From assembly GCF_019134595.1 (NCBI RefSeq), contig NZ_CP077770.1, forward strand, positions 2,476,501 through 2,540,500: 64,000 bases of DNA, given 5' to 3'. The position numbers and the translations under genes are program-made. Positions 16,779 to 24,735 of the stretch are shown here, piece by piece. The stretch comes from Pseudoalteromonas shioyasakiensis. Its GTDB lineage: Bacteria > Pseudomonadota > Gammaproteobacteria > Enterobacterales > Alteromonadaceae. Positions within the stretch are counted from its first letter, which is position 1. Each line of letters opens with the position of its first letter. The notes under the pieces were generated by a model. It saw only the letters and a list, made by a program, of their open reading frames with translations, ran no database searches and was not told the origin of the DNA.

Positions 16779-17372
16779 TTACTTACTTGCTAATTCGTGT
16801 GTGACTTCGTCAATACCTACTTGGCTGATGCGCTGCAGCACTTCTTTTTGCTTCGCGCTTAACAGTGAAATACCTTCAGCAACGATATCGTATACTTTCC
16901 ACTGCTTATCTTTGCCTTGGCGTAATTTAAAGTGCAAATCGATGGCTGGCGCATTGTCATCAACAATTTGCGTTTTAACTGTTGCATAACCATCGTCGAT
17001 GAGTTGTGATTGATCAAAAATAACTTTTTGGCCTGTGTATTTCATCAGCGCGCCAGCATAAGTTATTGTTAAGTAATGCTCAACCGCTGCAATAAAATCA
17101 ACGGCTTGTTCACGACGAAGGCCCTTAATATGCTTACCTAAAAGCTTATACGATACAAACTTAATATCCATGTGCGGCAATAGGCGTTTTTCTACAATGT
17201 TCGCCATTGCTTCTGAGCTTGCATCGCCTTTTGCATTTACATTTGCGATATCAACAAATAAATCGGCTGTGACTGATTCTAATAGTTGCTTAGGCGAACG
17301 GTCTTCGCTGGCAAAAGCAGATGCAGTAAAAAGTGCTGCAATTAGCAAAAATGAGTTAACTAGTTTGGTCAT
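16779..17372 (-). CDS. mlaC: MlaC/Ttg2D-like periplasmic phospholipid-binding protein
   Basis: A 197-residue secreted protein with a signal peptide ending at ASAFA. I chose the ATG at 17372, which has GAGAGG at a good distance; the GTG three codons earlier would overlap that site. The family pattern is clear: RSPKQLLESVTADL, KRLLPHMDIKFVSYKLLGKH, FIAAVEHYLTITYAGAL and a C-terminal KWKVYDIVAEGISL. MlaC shuttles phospholipids between the outer-membrane MlaA complex and the inner-membrane MlaFEDB transporter. No other mla gene is adjacent, so this is a solitary copy, either a paralogue or a partner of a remote mlaFEDB operon. Confidence 0.88.
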   Translation of the reverse strand: MTKLVNSFLLIAALFTASAFASEDRSPKQLLESVTADLFVDIANVNAKGDASSEAMANIVEKRLLPHMDIKFVSYKLLGKHIKGLRREQAVDFIAAVEHYLTITYAGALMKYTGQKVIFDQSQLIDDGYATVKTQIVDDNAPAIDLHFKLRQGKDKQWKVYDIVAEGISLLSAKQKEVLQRISQVGIDEVTHELASK

Positions 17373-17607
17373 CGTATTCACCTCTCAACGAAAATTTTCG
17401 CTAATATACCGATATTAAACCCATAAAAAAAGAAACAATCTGACACCGTTTTAATGCCAATTAAGCACCAATCTATTTTTCCCATAGTTTTCAGTTAATT
17501 GCTAAAAAATATGAGAGTGTGCACAGCATCTGTGTTTTTACGCACATTGAAAAGCTCTTACCCCCGCCCTTATCTACTTGCTCACAGTCATAATCAGAAG
17601 TACCGAG

Positions 17608-18144
17608 ATGAAACTAAAACACCCACTAAAAGCACTTATGTTAAGTGTAGCCGCCCTACTAGCAACACCAACTTATGCTGCTTCAAACCATGGCTATGCC
17701 GTTGATTACATTCAAGGTGAAGGTGATGTAAAAGGCTTAAAGCTGGCCTACCAATACCATATCCCCATTGAAAAGTTGCCCTTTCAACACGCCCGTTTGT
17801 ACTTCGAGTCTAGTTTTAATATTTGGCAGTATGGCAAAGACAACAAACATCAAACTAATATTGTGTTAGCTATGTCTCCGGTGATCCAATACCCTGTATT
17901 TAATGTGAAAAACATGCCTGTTTATGTGGAGTTTGGGATTGGCGTTTCACTGTTAGATGACACCCATTTTGCAGGAAAAAACGTTAGTACTCACTATCAA
18001 TTTGAGGATAGACTGGGTTTAGTTACAGACTTAGGTGACAACTCAACCTTAGCACTTAGATATTTACATTACTCAAATGCGGGCTTCAAAAGCCCTAACC
18101 CCGGCCTTGATTTTATTTCACTGTCTTATGCAAGACGATTTTAA
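17608..18144 (+). CDS. PagL-like lipid A 3-O-deacylase (acyloxyacyl hydrolase family)
   Basis: A 178-residue outer-membrane beta-barrel protein. The ATG at 17608 gives a clean signal peptide ending near TYAA. The C-terminal strand has the PagL motif HYSNAGFKSPNPG: H154 and S156 match the catalytic His and Ser of PagL. The residue 14 positions after the His, glutamate in the Pseudomonas enzyme, is D168 here. PagL removes the 3-position acyl chain from lipid A, which lowers endotoxicity. Acid conservation (Asp for Glu) could keep activity. Followed after 39 bp by a small membrane-protein gene. Confidence 0.85.
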   Translation: MKLKHPLKALMLSVAALLATPTYAASNHGYAVDYIQGEGDVKGLKLAYQYHIPIEKLPFQHARLYFESSFNIWQYGKDNKHQTNIVLAMSPVIQYPVFNVKNMPVYVEFGIGVSLLDDTHFAGKNVSTHYQFEDRLGLVTDLGDNSTLALRYLHYSNAGFKSPNPGLDFISLSYARRF

Positions 18145-18183
18145 GTGCTACTATACTGCGGTGTATATCGGCAGGATTTCAAG

Positions 18184-18330
18184 ATGGAAACTTGGCAAAT
18201 TATAGCCATTGTTGTTGCCGTATTTGGTGTAGTAATTGGTAACCTTATGTTGCTAAAACATGCAGCAAAAATGGACTTCAAAGTGCCTAAAAGCGATGAT
18301 AATGAAGATAAAAAAAGCCCTAATGAATAA
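18184..18330 (+). CDS. Small single-span membrane protein (DUF2897-like)
   Basis: 48 residues: a hydrophobic helix at about 4-24 (TWQIIAIVVAVFGVVIG) followed by a charged tail. AGGA lies about 8 nt before the ATG at 18184; an in-frame start at 18145 has no ribosome site. Size and pattern match DUF2897 proteins of Alteromonadales and Vibrionales, of unknown function. A terminator overlaps its 3' end. Confidence 0.78.
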   Translation: METWQIIAIVVAVFGVVIGNLMLLKHAAKMDFKVPKSDDNEDKKSPNE

Positions 18331-18343
18331 TCAGGGCTTTTCT
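18311..18343 (+). terminator. Terminator after the DUF2897-like gene
   Basis: AAAAGCCCT / AGGGCTTTT stem around an 11-base loop containing the stop codon, with flanking A- and T-runs; probably acts in both directions for the convergent gene ending at 18364. Confidence 0.85.
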
Positions 18344-18363
18344 ATTTAAGGTTTTAGCTTAGT

Positions 18364-19731
18364 TTACACTAACCAATGTGCCATTAAGACAATAACTGGT
18401 AATGTCACTAAGGTTCTTAAAATAAAGATAAAGAACAATTCGATAATATTAACCGGAATTTTGCTACCTAAAAGCAGTGCACCTACTTCCGACATATAAA
18501 TCAATTGCGTCACACTCATTGCAGCAACGATAAAGCGTGTTACATCACTTTCGATACTACCAGCCGCAAGAATCGACGGAATAAACATATCAGCAAAGCC
18601 AACCATAATTGTTTGTGCAGCAGCTTCAGCTTCTGGTACTTGTAATAGCTCTAAGAACGGTACAAACGGCTTGCCCATATATTCAAAAACTGGCGTATAT
18701 TCAGCAATAATCAAGGCAAATGTGCCCACAGCCATAACCACAGGTAATACAGCAAATACCATATCAAATGCGTTATGTAAGCCTTCTTTTACTGTACCAG
18801 CAAAGCCCGGCGCAGTGCGTGCTTTAGCAAGCGCCACATCAAGTGAATGAGAAACTAATGTTTTACCTTCAGGCACTGATTCTGCGTCTTTATCAGGCTC
18901 AGTTCCATCTACATAAAGGTCTTTTTTAAAGCGTAGCGGTGGTAAACGAGGCACGATTAGCGCTGCGGCTAAACCTGCTAAACACACTGTTAAGTAAAAT
19001 GGTGCAAAAAGGTGCTCGAGCTTTACTTGACCAATCACAACTAAACAAAAGGTAATTGATACAGCTGAGAAAGTGGTACCAATAATGGCCGCTTCGCGTT
19101 GCGTATAATGTTTATCTTCATACTGACGAGCGGTCATCAAAATACCCACACTGCCATCACCTAACCATGATGCTACACAGTTAACCGCACTTCGGCCTGG
19201 CACACCAAAAAGTGGGCGCATAACTTTAGTTAATAAGGTACCAACTAGCTCTAACAAGCCGAAGTTTAATAATAACGGTAATAATAATCCCGCTAAAACA
19301 AACACAGAAAACAATACTGGCAACAAGTCGTTCAAAACCAGTGCACCGGTATTACCGGAAATAATCATTTCTGGCCCTTGTTTGGTGTAGGTCAAAACGA
19401 TAAAAACCATACCCAGTAATCGAACACTCAGCCAAAGCCAACTAACATCAAATAAATGTTTAATTATAAAGAACTTAAGTAATGGCTGTGGTTTAAACAA
19501 CTTTATCACTAAAGATAAAATACCGGTGATACAAACAATGCTGGTAATTAAACCCAGTGCAAATGGGCCAATCCATTCTTGCACTGCTTTTGCCATAACA
19601 GCAATCGGAATGGTCATTGCTTCACCTATGGGTACCGGCGTCATAAACAAAAAGACACCTATAAGTGAAGGAACGAAAAAGGTAAACAAGGTTCGCAAGT
19701 CACTGCGATTTGCTGTGTTTAAGTTAGACAT
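18364..19731 (-). CDS. YjiH-like membrane protein with nucleoside-recognition (Gate) domains
   Basis: A 455-residue inner-membrane protein with about ten hydrophobic segments. I chose the ATG at 19731 (MSNLNTANRS): upstream AGG at 8 nt supports it, while the TTG extension to 19755 would run into a terminator hairpin. Segments such as LFGVPGRSAVNCVASWLGDGSVGILMT and a C-terminal FIVAAMSVTQLIYMSEVGALLLGS fit the YjiH subgroup of Gate-domain proteins, thought to be transporters. Substrate unknown. It follows bamC on the same strand but behind a terminator. Confidence 0.85.
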   Translation of the reverse strand: MSNLNTANRSDLRTLFTFFVPSLIGVFLFMTPVPIGEAMTIPIAVMAKAVQEWIGPFALGLITSIVCITGILSLVIKLFKPQPLLKFFIIKHLFDVSWLWLSVRLLGMVFIVLTYTKQGPEMIISGNTGALVLNDLLPVLFSVFVLAGLLLPLLLNFGLLELVGTLLTKVMRPLFGVPGRSAVNCVASWLGDGSVGILMTARQYEDKHYTQREAAIIGTTFSAVSITFCLVVIGQVKLEHLFAPFYLTVCLAGLAAALIVPRLPPLRFKKDLYVDGTEPDKDAESVPEGKTLVSHSLDVALAKARTAPGFAGTVKEGLHNAFDMVFAVLPVVMAVGTFALIIAEYTPVFEYMGKPFVPFLELLQVPEAEAAAQTIMVGFADMFIPSILAAGSIESDVTRFIVAAMSVTQLIYMSEVGALLLGSKIPVNIIELFFIFILRTLVTLPVIVLMAHWLV

Positions 19732-19748
19732 ATTTTCAACCTGTAAAA

Positions 19749-19782
19749 ACCACAAAAAGAGCGGCTAAGCTCTTTTTGTGGT
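19749..19782 (-). terminator. Terminator after bamC
   Basis: Perfect stem ACCACAAAAAGAGC / GCTCTTTTTGTGGT with a six-base loop, lying between the bamC stop and the YjiH-like gene. The A/T-rich stem base supplies a U-rich end on the minus strand. Confidence 0.75.
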
Positions 19783-19802
19783 GGTTTTGACTTTTTTAAT
19801 TA

Positions 19803-20864
19803 TTAAATATTGATACCGCGCTGACGCAGTGCATTTTCTAATGCTTGCTGGAGGTCATTCATTGTACCAGGCTCTAATGTCGAACCTTCAGAGTCCATCC
19901 AAGTTAAACTTGTGCCGCCATCATTAGTACGACTAACAAGAATTTGGTATTGGCCATCTTCAATTGGTAGTTCAGCTAACTCTTCGCCCCAAATTGAATC
20001 CCATACGCTTGACTCAGGCTTTTTGTAATCAGCCGTGATCAAACCACGCTCTTGGTCAATCTCTACGATAGTGAAAGATAAGCGCTCTAAGAAACCTGAG
20101 AAACGATCAAACACCATGTTGTAATCTTGCTCTGTAACCAGTGCCGCATTACCTTTGTTATCAAAGCCCATTTCTAATGAAATAATGCCTTGTTGTTTAC
20201 GCATATCAACTTCAAGTTGGCGGTAACGATAATCAAACTCTGCAATCACTTGGTTTAATGCACGCACTTCAAGCTGTTGTTGTAGTAATGGTGTTAACGG
20301 TACTGAGTCGCTTTTATAATCAGCAAGCTTAGATGTTAACGAAGCTGTACGCTGATGTGACTTTTCTTCAATTGTAAAGATAAAGCGCTGCTGTGATACT
20401 TCAGTTTCAGTTTCCCAGAACCAACCTTCTTCAGGTTTAATAATGGCATACCAACCTGTTTCAATTGAATTTGAGGCTTTGTCTTCTTTTAAAGCGGCGG
20501 TATTTTTTTCTGCTAGAACGGCTTTGATAGAATCCCAGATAAATACATCTAAATCTTCGATACCATCGTTTTTATCAAAATAGACACGCGCTTCTGTGTC
20601 GCCTTCTTCAACCCAAGTACCTTGAGCAATGGTAACTACTTGCGCTGGCGGACGATAGTTTTTAGCTTCAGGATTGTTGTCGTATTGCGCAACATCCATT
20701 TTATAAGTTGGATCTTGAGCTGGTTGCGCTAATCCTGCTGGAGCTTTCACCGCTTCGTTAGCACGATAATTGCGTTTGTGGTGCGCTTCATCGGTAAAAA
20801 CACCGCACCCTGTTAAACTTACCATTACGCTTACAGCAAGCGCCTTTGAGATCCAATACTGCAC
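19803..20864 (-). CDS. bamC: Outer-membrane assembly lipoprotein BamC
   Basis: A 353-residue lipoprotein of the BAM complex that inserts outer-membrane proteins (formerly NlpB). The signal peptide ends in the lipobox LTGC with lipidated Cys20. A flexible N-terminal linker (AEDPTY-like PAQDPTYKMD region) is followed by two helix-grip domains (about 95-215 and 230-350). In E. coli the upstream partner is dapA; here the gene starts alone and faces gcvR. Confidence 0.92.
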   Translation of the reverse strand: MQYWISKALAVSVMVSLTGCGVFTDEAHHKRNYRANEAVKAPAGLAQPAQDPTYKMDVAQYDNNPEAKNYRPPAQVVTIAQGTWVEEGDTEARVYFDKNDGIEDLDVFIWDSIKAVLAEKNTAALKEDKASNSIETGWYAIIKPEEGWFWETETEVSQQRFIFTIEEKSHQRTASLTSKLADYKSDSVPLTPLLQQQLEVRALNQVIAEFDYRYRQLEVDMRKQQGIISLEMGFDNKGNAALVTEQDYNMVFDRFSGFLERLSFTIVEIDQERGLITADYKKPESSVWDSIWGEELAELPIEDGQYQILVSRTNDGGTSLTWMDSEGSTLEPGTMNDLQQALENALRQRGINI

Positions 20865-21231
20865 AGATATTTCTCCTTAGCAAACCCTTAATTTTTTAAC
20901 AAATATATGAGTGGGTAATGCCGATTTGGTTCACTGTAAAATCACTTTTAACTTTACATTTATTGTTTTTATGCAAAAAACCCGAATAGATTGGGCTAGC
21001 GTAACGTATTTGATTGCTTATCGCCTTGCAAAATTTTAACTATGGTACTTTCTGATGCCCCTAAAAACAAGAAAGAGCGCACTTTATTCACGGCTTAATT
21101 AATCGCCGCTATCGTTAACGGAGCAAATTATGTTAAACTTCGCCGCCGTGCGGTATTAAACTCACGTGAAATCAAAGCTTATTTAAGCTTATATCCATTG
21201 GTATTGTTATTTACTAGGTATTTAAAATTCC
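20865..21231. other. Divergent region bamC / gcvR without dapA
   Basis: 367 bp with no gene. In E. coli dapA sits at this side of nlpB/bamC opposite gcvR; I see no dapA coding sequence or remnant. A very short reading frame of nine codons at 21129 (ATG after GGAGCAAATT) is possible but unsupported. Promoters for bamC and gcvR must be here; no operator was recognised. Confidence 0.6.
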
Positions 21232-21765
21232 ATGACTGCTTTTACAAATCATCAGATAGTGCTCACTGCGATTGGCGAAGATAGACCCGGTATCGTTAGC
21301 GAATTAACTCAGTTAGTGAGTGATTGCCATTGCAATATAATTGACAGTCGCATTGCTATTTTGGGCAACGAATTTACCTTTATCATGCTATTAGCAGGTG
21401 ATATGTCGGCAATTAGCCGTATTGAACATACATTGCCAACTAAAGGTATGGAACTTGGTCTTTTAACCATGATGAAACGCACAGCAAGCCATGTTGCATG
21501 TGAATTTTGTGCCGGTTACACACTCGAATACACAGGTATTGATACACCAGGAACATTAAGTAAAGTGACACGCTTTTTTGCTGATAACAACATCAGTATT
21601 TGTTCACTTAAGTCAGACACTTACGATGAAGATGACGAACTTAAAATGCGCTGCGAACTAGAGTTTAATATTCCTGTTGAAGTCGATATTGATAACTTTA
21701 AAGTGAGCTTTGAAGATCTTTCTCGTAGTTTGAACGTAGATTATATTTTCAGACGCATTCGCTAA
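21232..21765 (+). CDS. gcvR: Glycine cleavage system regulator GcvR (two ACT domains)
   Basis: 177 residues with two ACT domains (about 8-80 and 90-172), each opening with a typical small-ligand binding strand (VLTAIGEDRPGIVSELTQLV and GIDTPGTLSKVTRFF). In E. coli GcvR binds GcvA in the presence of little glycine and keeps the gcvTHP operon repressed. Neither gcvA nor gcvTHP is here. The next gene, bcp, starts 10 bp after the stop, the same pair as in E. coli. Confidence 0.93.
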   Translation: MTAFTNHQIVLTAIGEDRPGIVSELTQLVSDCHCNIIDSRIAILGNEFTFIMLLAGDMSAISRIEHTLPTKGMELGLLTMMKRTASHVACEFCAGYTLEYTGIDTPGTLSKVTRFFADNNISICSLKSDTYDEDDELKMRCELEFNIPVEVDIDNFKVSFEDLSRSLNVDYIFRRIR

Positions 21766-21775
21766 GGAGCAAAGC

Positions 21776-22255
21776 ATGAAAACAATTAATCCATTACAAG
21801 CAGGCGATACAGCCCCTGCTTTTAGCTTACAAAATCAGAATGACGAAACTATCGTGCTAGCTGATCTTTTAAAAGAGCAGCAAGTACTGGTTTATTTCTA
21901 CCCTAAAGCGTCAACACCAGGTTGTACTGTACAAGCAGAGAACTTACGTGATGAAAAAGCTGAGCTTGCTAAATTAAATACGCGTGTTGTGGGTATCAGC
22001 CCAGATCCAATCAAGCGTTTAAAGAATTTTGAAACCAAAAAAGAGCTTAACTTTGATTTGTTAGCTGACGAAGATCACGCAATTGCTGATGCCTTTGGTA
22101 TCTGGGGCTATAAGAAGTTTATGGGTAAAGAATACGAAGGAATTCATCGTATTAGTTTCCTTGTAGGCCAAGACGGTAAAATCAAACATGTGTTTGATAA
22201 GTTTAAAACCAAAGACCATCATCAGGTAGTGTTGGATTATTTAGCGCAGAATTGA
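21776..22255 (+). CDS. bcp: Thiol peroxidase Bcp (peroxiredoxin Q), apparent 1-Cys form
   Basis: A 159-residue thioredoxin-fold peroxiredoxin that reduces hydroperoxides. The peroxidatic cysteine is Cys50 in STPGCTVQAENLRD. E. coli Bcp has its resolving cysteine five residues later; here that position is Glu55 and no other Cys is seen, so it should work as a 1-Cys enzyme resolved by an external thiol. Preceded by AAGGAG and co-transcribed with gcvR. Confidence 0.95.
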   Translation: MKTINPLQAGDTAPAFSLQNQNDETIVLADLLKEQQVLVYFYPKASTPGCTVQAENLRDEKAELAKLNTRVVGISPDPIKRLKNFETKKELNFDLLADEDHAIADAFGIWGYKKFMGKEYEGIHRISFLVGQDGKIKHVFDKFKTKDHHQVVLDYLAQN

Positions 22256-22280
22256 TAGTTAAGAGTTACGAGAACATAGT

Positions 22281-22312
22281 AAAAAAGCGTTGCCATAGTG
22301 CAACGCTTTTTT
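22281..22312 (+). terminator. Terminator of gcvR-bcp
   Basis: AAAAGCGTTG / CAACGCTTTT stem with an eight-base loop, A-run before and T-run after. Confidence 0.88.
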
Positions 22313-22371
22313 GTTTTAACTGGAAATATTAAACCCCGTGTCTACTTTATCGGGGGTCAGATCACAGATCA

Positions 22372-22427
22372 GACGGCTGACGGCTGACGGCTGACGGCTG
22401 ACGGCTGACGGCTGACGGCTGACGGCT
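22372..22427. repeat. Heptanucleotide tandem repeat, 8 units
   Basis: Eight perfect head-to-tail copies of GACGGCT (56 bp) in the intergenic space, ending 5 bp before the last codon triplet (stop) of queE. A related but irregular CAGATCACAGATCAG stretch precedes it. Perfect identity of all units indicates recent slippage, so copy number is likely to vary between strains. Confidence 0.95.
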
Positions 22428-22432
22428 AAACC

Positions 22433-23098
22433 CTAGCTAATTCCTAAATACTTATGTACTTGAACCGATAAACGCCAGTTCTTTGCAATACAAGTTTCAA
22501 TGGCAAGTTTGGTCGCTGAGGTCTTTTGGCTAATTGGTTGCAAGTACACTAAACGCGGATTCACGCCTGTTTTTAAGAATAAATCTTCGAGTTCTTCCAC
22601 ATGCTTTTGCATTGCCACTGGGTGTTTAATTTCATCAGCGCGCTGCATAGCACTGCGTAATACTTTATAGCCACCACGCATATTAATTTTTGGTGATACA
22701 GTGACCCATGTCTGCTCTGGGACTAAAATTTCAAATGTACCGCTGGTTTCAATTTGAGTCGAATAGCCATTTGCGTGTAATAATTCACACACTGGATTTA
22801 GGTCATACATGCAAGGCTCACCACCTGTGATCACCACATGCTTTGCGTTGTAGCCTCGCTCTATAAATAGCGCTAACACTTGCTCAGCTGTTGCTTCAGC
22901 CCAATGATCTGAGTCTGCTTTTTTCTCAACAGTGTCATCAAGTGACACTTTATATACATTATCAACATCCCATGTTTGTTTGGTATCACACCAAGCACAA
23001 CCCACTGGGCAGCCTTGTAAACGTAAAAAGATTGAAGGTGTACCCGTAAAACTCGCTTCACCTTGAATTGTTTCAAACACTTCGTTAATTTTGTACAA
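22433..23098 (-). CDS. queE: 7-carboxy-7-deazaguanine synthase (radical SAM)
   Basis: Radical SAM enzyme making the 7-deazaguanine core of queuosine from carboxy-tetrahydropterin. The cluster motif CPVGCAWC and the preceding FETIQGEASFTGTPSIF are characteristic. GGEP (ITGGEPCMYDL) binds SAM. About 221 residues from the TTG at 23098 (start MYKINEVFE), which matches the family N-terminus and has GTGAG at 7 nt; a GTG at 23110 is an alternative. Divergent from queC, the next enzyme of the same pathway. The tandem repeat lies directly after the stop. Confidence 0.93.
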   Translation of the reverse strand: MYKINEVFETIQGEASFTGTPSIFLRLQGCPVGCAWCDTKQTWDVDNVYKVSLDDTVEKKADSDHWAEATAEQVLALFIERGYNAKHVVITGGEPCMYDLNPVCELLHANGYSTQIETSGTFEILVPEQTWVTVSPKINMRGGYKVLRSAMQRADEIKHPVAMQKHVEELEDLFLKTGVNPRLVYLQPISQKTSATKLAIETCIAKNWRLSVQVHKYLGIS

Positions 23099-23244
23099 AA
23101 GACATCTCACTTACGACGCAACGGTATAAAATACATACCATCAAAAAAACCAAAAACACGCGCAAAAATTGTTATTTAGGCCCGAGCCGTGTAGTATATC
23201 GCGCCCTGAAGTAAACCTCTATCAAAAGTAAGAGCAAAACAGAT

Positions 23245-23901
23245 ATGACGCAAAAAGTAGTTGTGATTTATTCCGGCGGTATGGATTCGTTTACCGTATT
23301 AAATAAAGCCCTGCAACAAGGCCACGAAGTGTATGCCCTGTCGTTCGACTACGGCCAGCGTCATGTTAAAGAGCTTAAAGTAGCTGCTCAAGTATGTGAA
23401 AAGTTAGGTGTTTCTCACAAGATTGTTGATATTTCAGCGATCAACCAGTTAATTGGTGGCTCATCACTAACTGATGATATCGAAGTACCAGAAGGTCACT
23501 ACGAAGAAGAAAGCATGAAGAGCACAATTGTGCCTAACCGCAACATGATTTTACTATCACTTGCTGTGGGCTATGCGGTGTCTTTAAAAGCTAGCAAAGT
23601 TTATTACGGTGCCCATTCAGGCGATCATGCAATTTATCCAGACTGTCGCCCTGAGTTCGTACAAAAAATGGATGATGTTTGCCGTATTGCCAATTACGAC
23701 GCTGTTGAAATTTTCAGCCCGTACTTAAACAATAGCAAAATCGACATTTTGACAGACGGTTTAAAAATGGGTCTTGATTACAGCCAAACATGGACCTGTT
23801 ACAACGGCCGCGACAAAGCCTGTGGTAAATGTGGTGCTTGCCAAGAGCGCTTAGAAGCCTTTGCATTAAATAAGGTTACAGACCCTCTCGAATACGAATA
23901 A
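23245..23901 (+). CDS. queC: 7-cyano-7-deazaguanine synthase
   Basis: ATP-dependent conversion of 7-carboxy-7-deazaguanine to preQ0 in queuosine biosynthesis. 218 residues. The PP-loop SGGMDS is at 10-15 and the zinc-binding cysteines lie in the C-terminal segment [19 protein letters not shown]. Divergent from queE across 146 bp or less; the short spacer probably carries both promoters. I saw no preQ1 riboswitch fold in it. Confidence 0.96.
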   Translation: MTQKVVVIYSGGMDSFTVLNKALQQGHEVYALSFDYGQRHVKELKVAAQVCEKLGVSHKIVDISAINQLIGGSSLTDDIEVPEGHYEEESMKSTIVPNRNMILLSLAVGYAVSLKASKVYYGAHSGDHAIYPDCRPEFVQKMDDVCRIANYDAVEIFSPYLNNSKIDILTDGLKMGLDYSQTWTCYNGRDKACGKCGACQERLEAFALNKVTDPLEYE

Positions 23902-23906
23902 AGCAT

Positions 23907-23940
23907 AAAAAAGGCTATCAAAATTTTGATAGCCTTTTTT
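23907..23940. terminator. Bidirectional terminator queC / lipoprotein gene
   Basis: A perfect 34-bp palindrome (AAAAAAGGCTATCAAAA and its complement) with U-runs on both strands, placed between convergent genes. Confidence 0.88.
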
Positions 23941-23990
23941 TATGAATCAGTGTAGTAAAATGCTTAACATCCAAAAACTGTGTTAATTTA

Positions 23991-24599
23991 CTAACTAAAT
24001 AAACGTTCAAACCAGTTTTTGTCTAAATCAGCTTCACACTTTTTGAGTTGTGCACCATAACGGCTTGCTCGATGTTTAACTTTATTAGCAACGCTCATTA
24101 GCCATTTTTTACTTTTATAAGTACCTCGCTTATAGCCGCCCCACCCTTCGTGGTAATTTAGGTACTGCGCGTAGGCGTCCCATTTCGATATACCATTTAC
24201 TTTATGAGTTTTGTAAACGAACCAAGCCATAAAGTCGATAGCATCGTCAAAATCATCTCTGTCTGCACCGCTGTTACCTGTTTCGCGAATGTAATCCGAC
24301 CATGTTGGGGTTTTCGCTTGAGAGTAGCCATATGCTGAGCTGGCACGGCCGATTGGAATAACCCACAAGAAATATTCCATTGGCGGCGCTGCATCATGAC
24401 GAAATGAGCTTTCTTGATACATCATGCTCATTAACACATGTTTTGGCGAACCCCATTTTTCTTGTGCATCACGAGCATCGTAATACCAGTCAGGTTTTTC
24501 TTCAAAAATCTTACATATATCATGAGGTTGCTCAGGGGGAGCCGTTGCACAACCAGCCAAAGATGCGGCCAGCGATAAAATAATTATACTTTTTTTCAT
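23991..24599 (-). CDS. Lipoprotein with lytic-transglycosylase-like (SLT) fold
   Basis: 202 residues with lipobox LAGC (Cys17). After a linker, MYQESSFRHDA holds the glutamate typical of SLT/lysozyme active sites, followed by SSAYGYSQAKTPTWSDY, the Gly-Tyr-Ser-Gln motif of the fold, and YLNYHEGWGGY. This indicates a membrane-anchored peptidoglycan lytic enzyme of a distinct, single-domain group. It could be co-transcribed with gshA upstream, since no minus-strand terminator separates them. Confidence 0.85.
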   Translation of the reverse strand: MKKSIIILSLAASLAGCATAPPEQPHDICKIFEEKPDWYYDARDAQEKWGSPKHVLMSMMYQESSFRHDAAPPMEYFLWVIPIGRASSAYGYSQAKTPTWSDYIRETGNSGADRDDFDDAIDFMAWFVYKTHKVNGISKWDAYAQYLNYHEGWGGYKRGTYKSKKWLMSVANKVKHRASRYGAQLKKCEADLDKNWFERLFS

Positions 24600-24693
24600 T
24601 TTTTTATGGATCTCGCTGAACTTTTTCTCATCAGGTCAGTCTGAACTTATGAATGCAGCAGTATAGCATTGTTTCATCCCTGAAGAATCTTTG

Positions 24694-24721
24694 ACGCAGC
24701 CTCCCTAGGCTGCGTTTTTTT
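24694..24721 (+). terminator. Terminator hairpin on the plus strand between two minus-strand genes
   Basis: ACGCAGCC / GGCTGCGT stem with six-base loop followed by seven Ts on the plus strand only; on the minus strand the hairpin is followed by CAAAG. Its orientation fits neither flanking gene, so it may end an unannotated plus-strand transcript starting near 24600. Confidence 0.7.
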
Positions 24722-24735
24722 ATGCCTTCACAATA

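Noticed and set aside
21129..21158. Nine-codon leader peptide upstream of gcvR
   Set aside because: Too short to support, no attenuator hairpin seen, and the composition shows no run of a regulatory amino acid.
22372..22427. Tandem repeat as CRISPR array
   Set aside because: Units are 7 bp with no spacers, so it is a microsatellite, not a CRISPR.
23099..23244. preQ1 riboswitch before queC or queE
   Set aside because: The region lacks the expected short hairpin plus A-rich pseudoknot tail that I can recognise.
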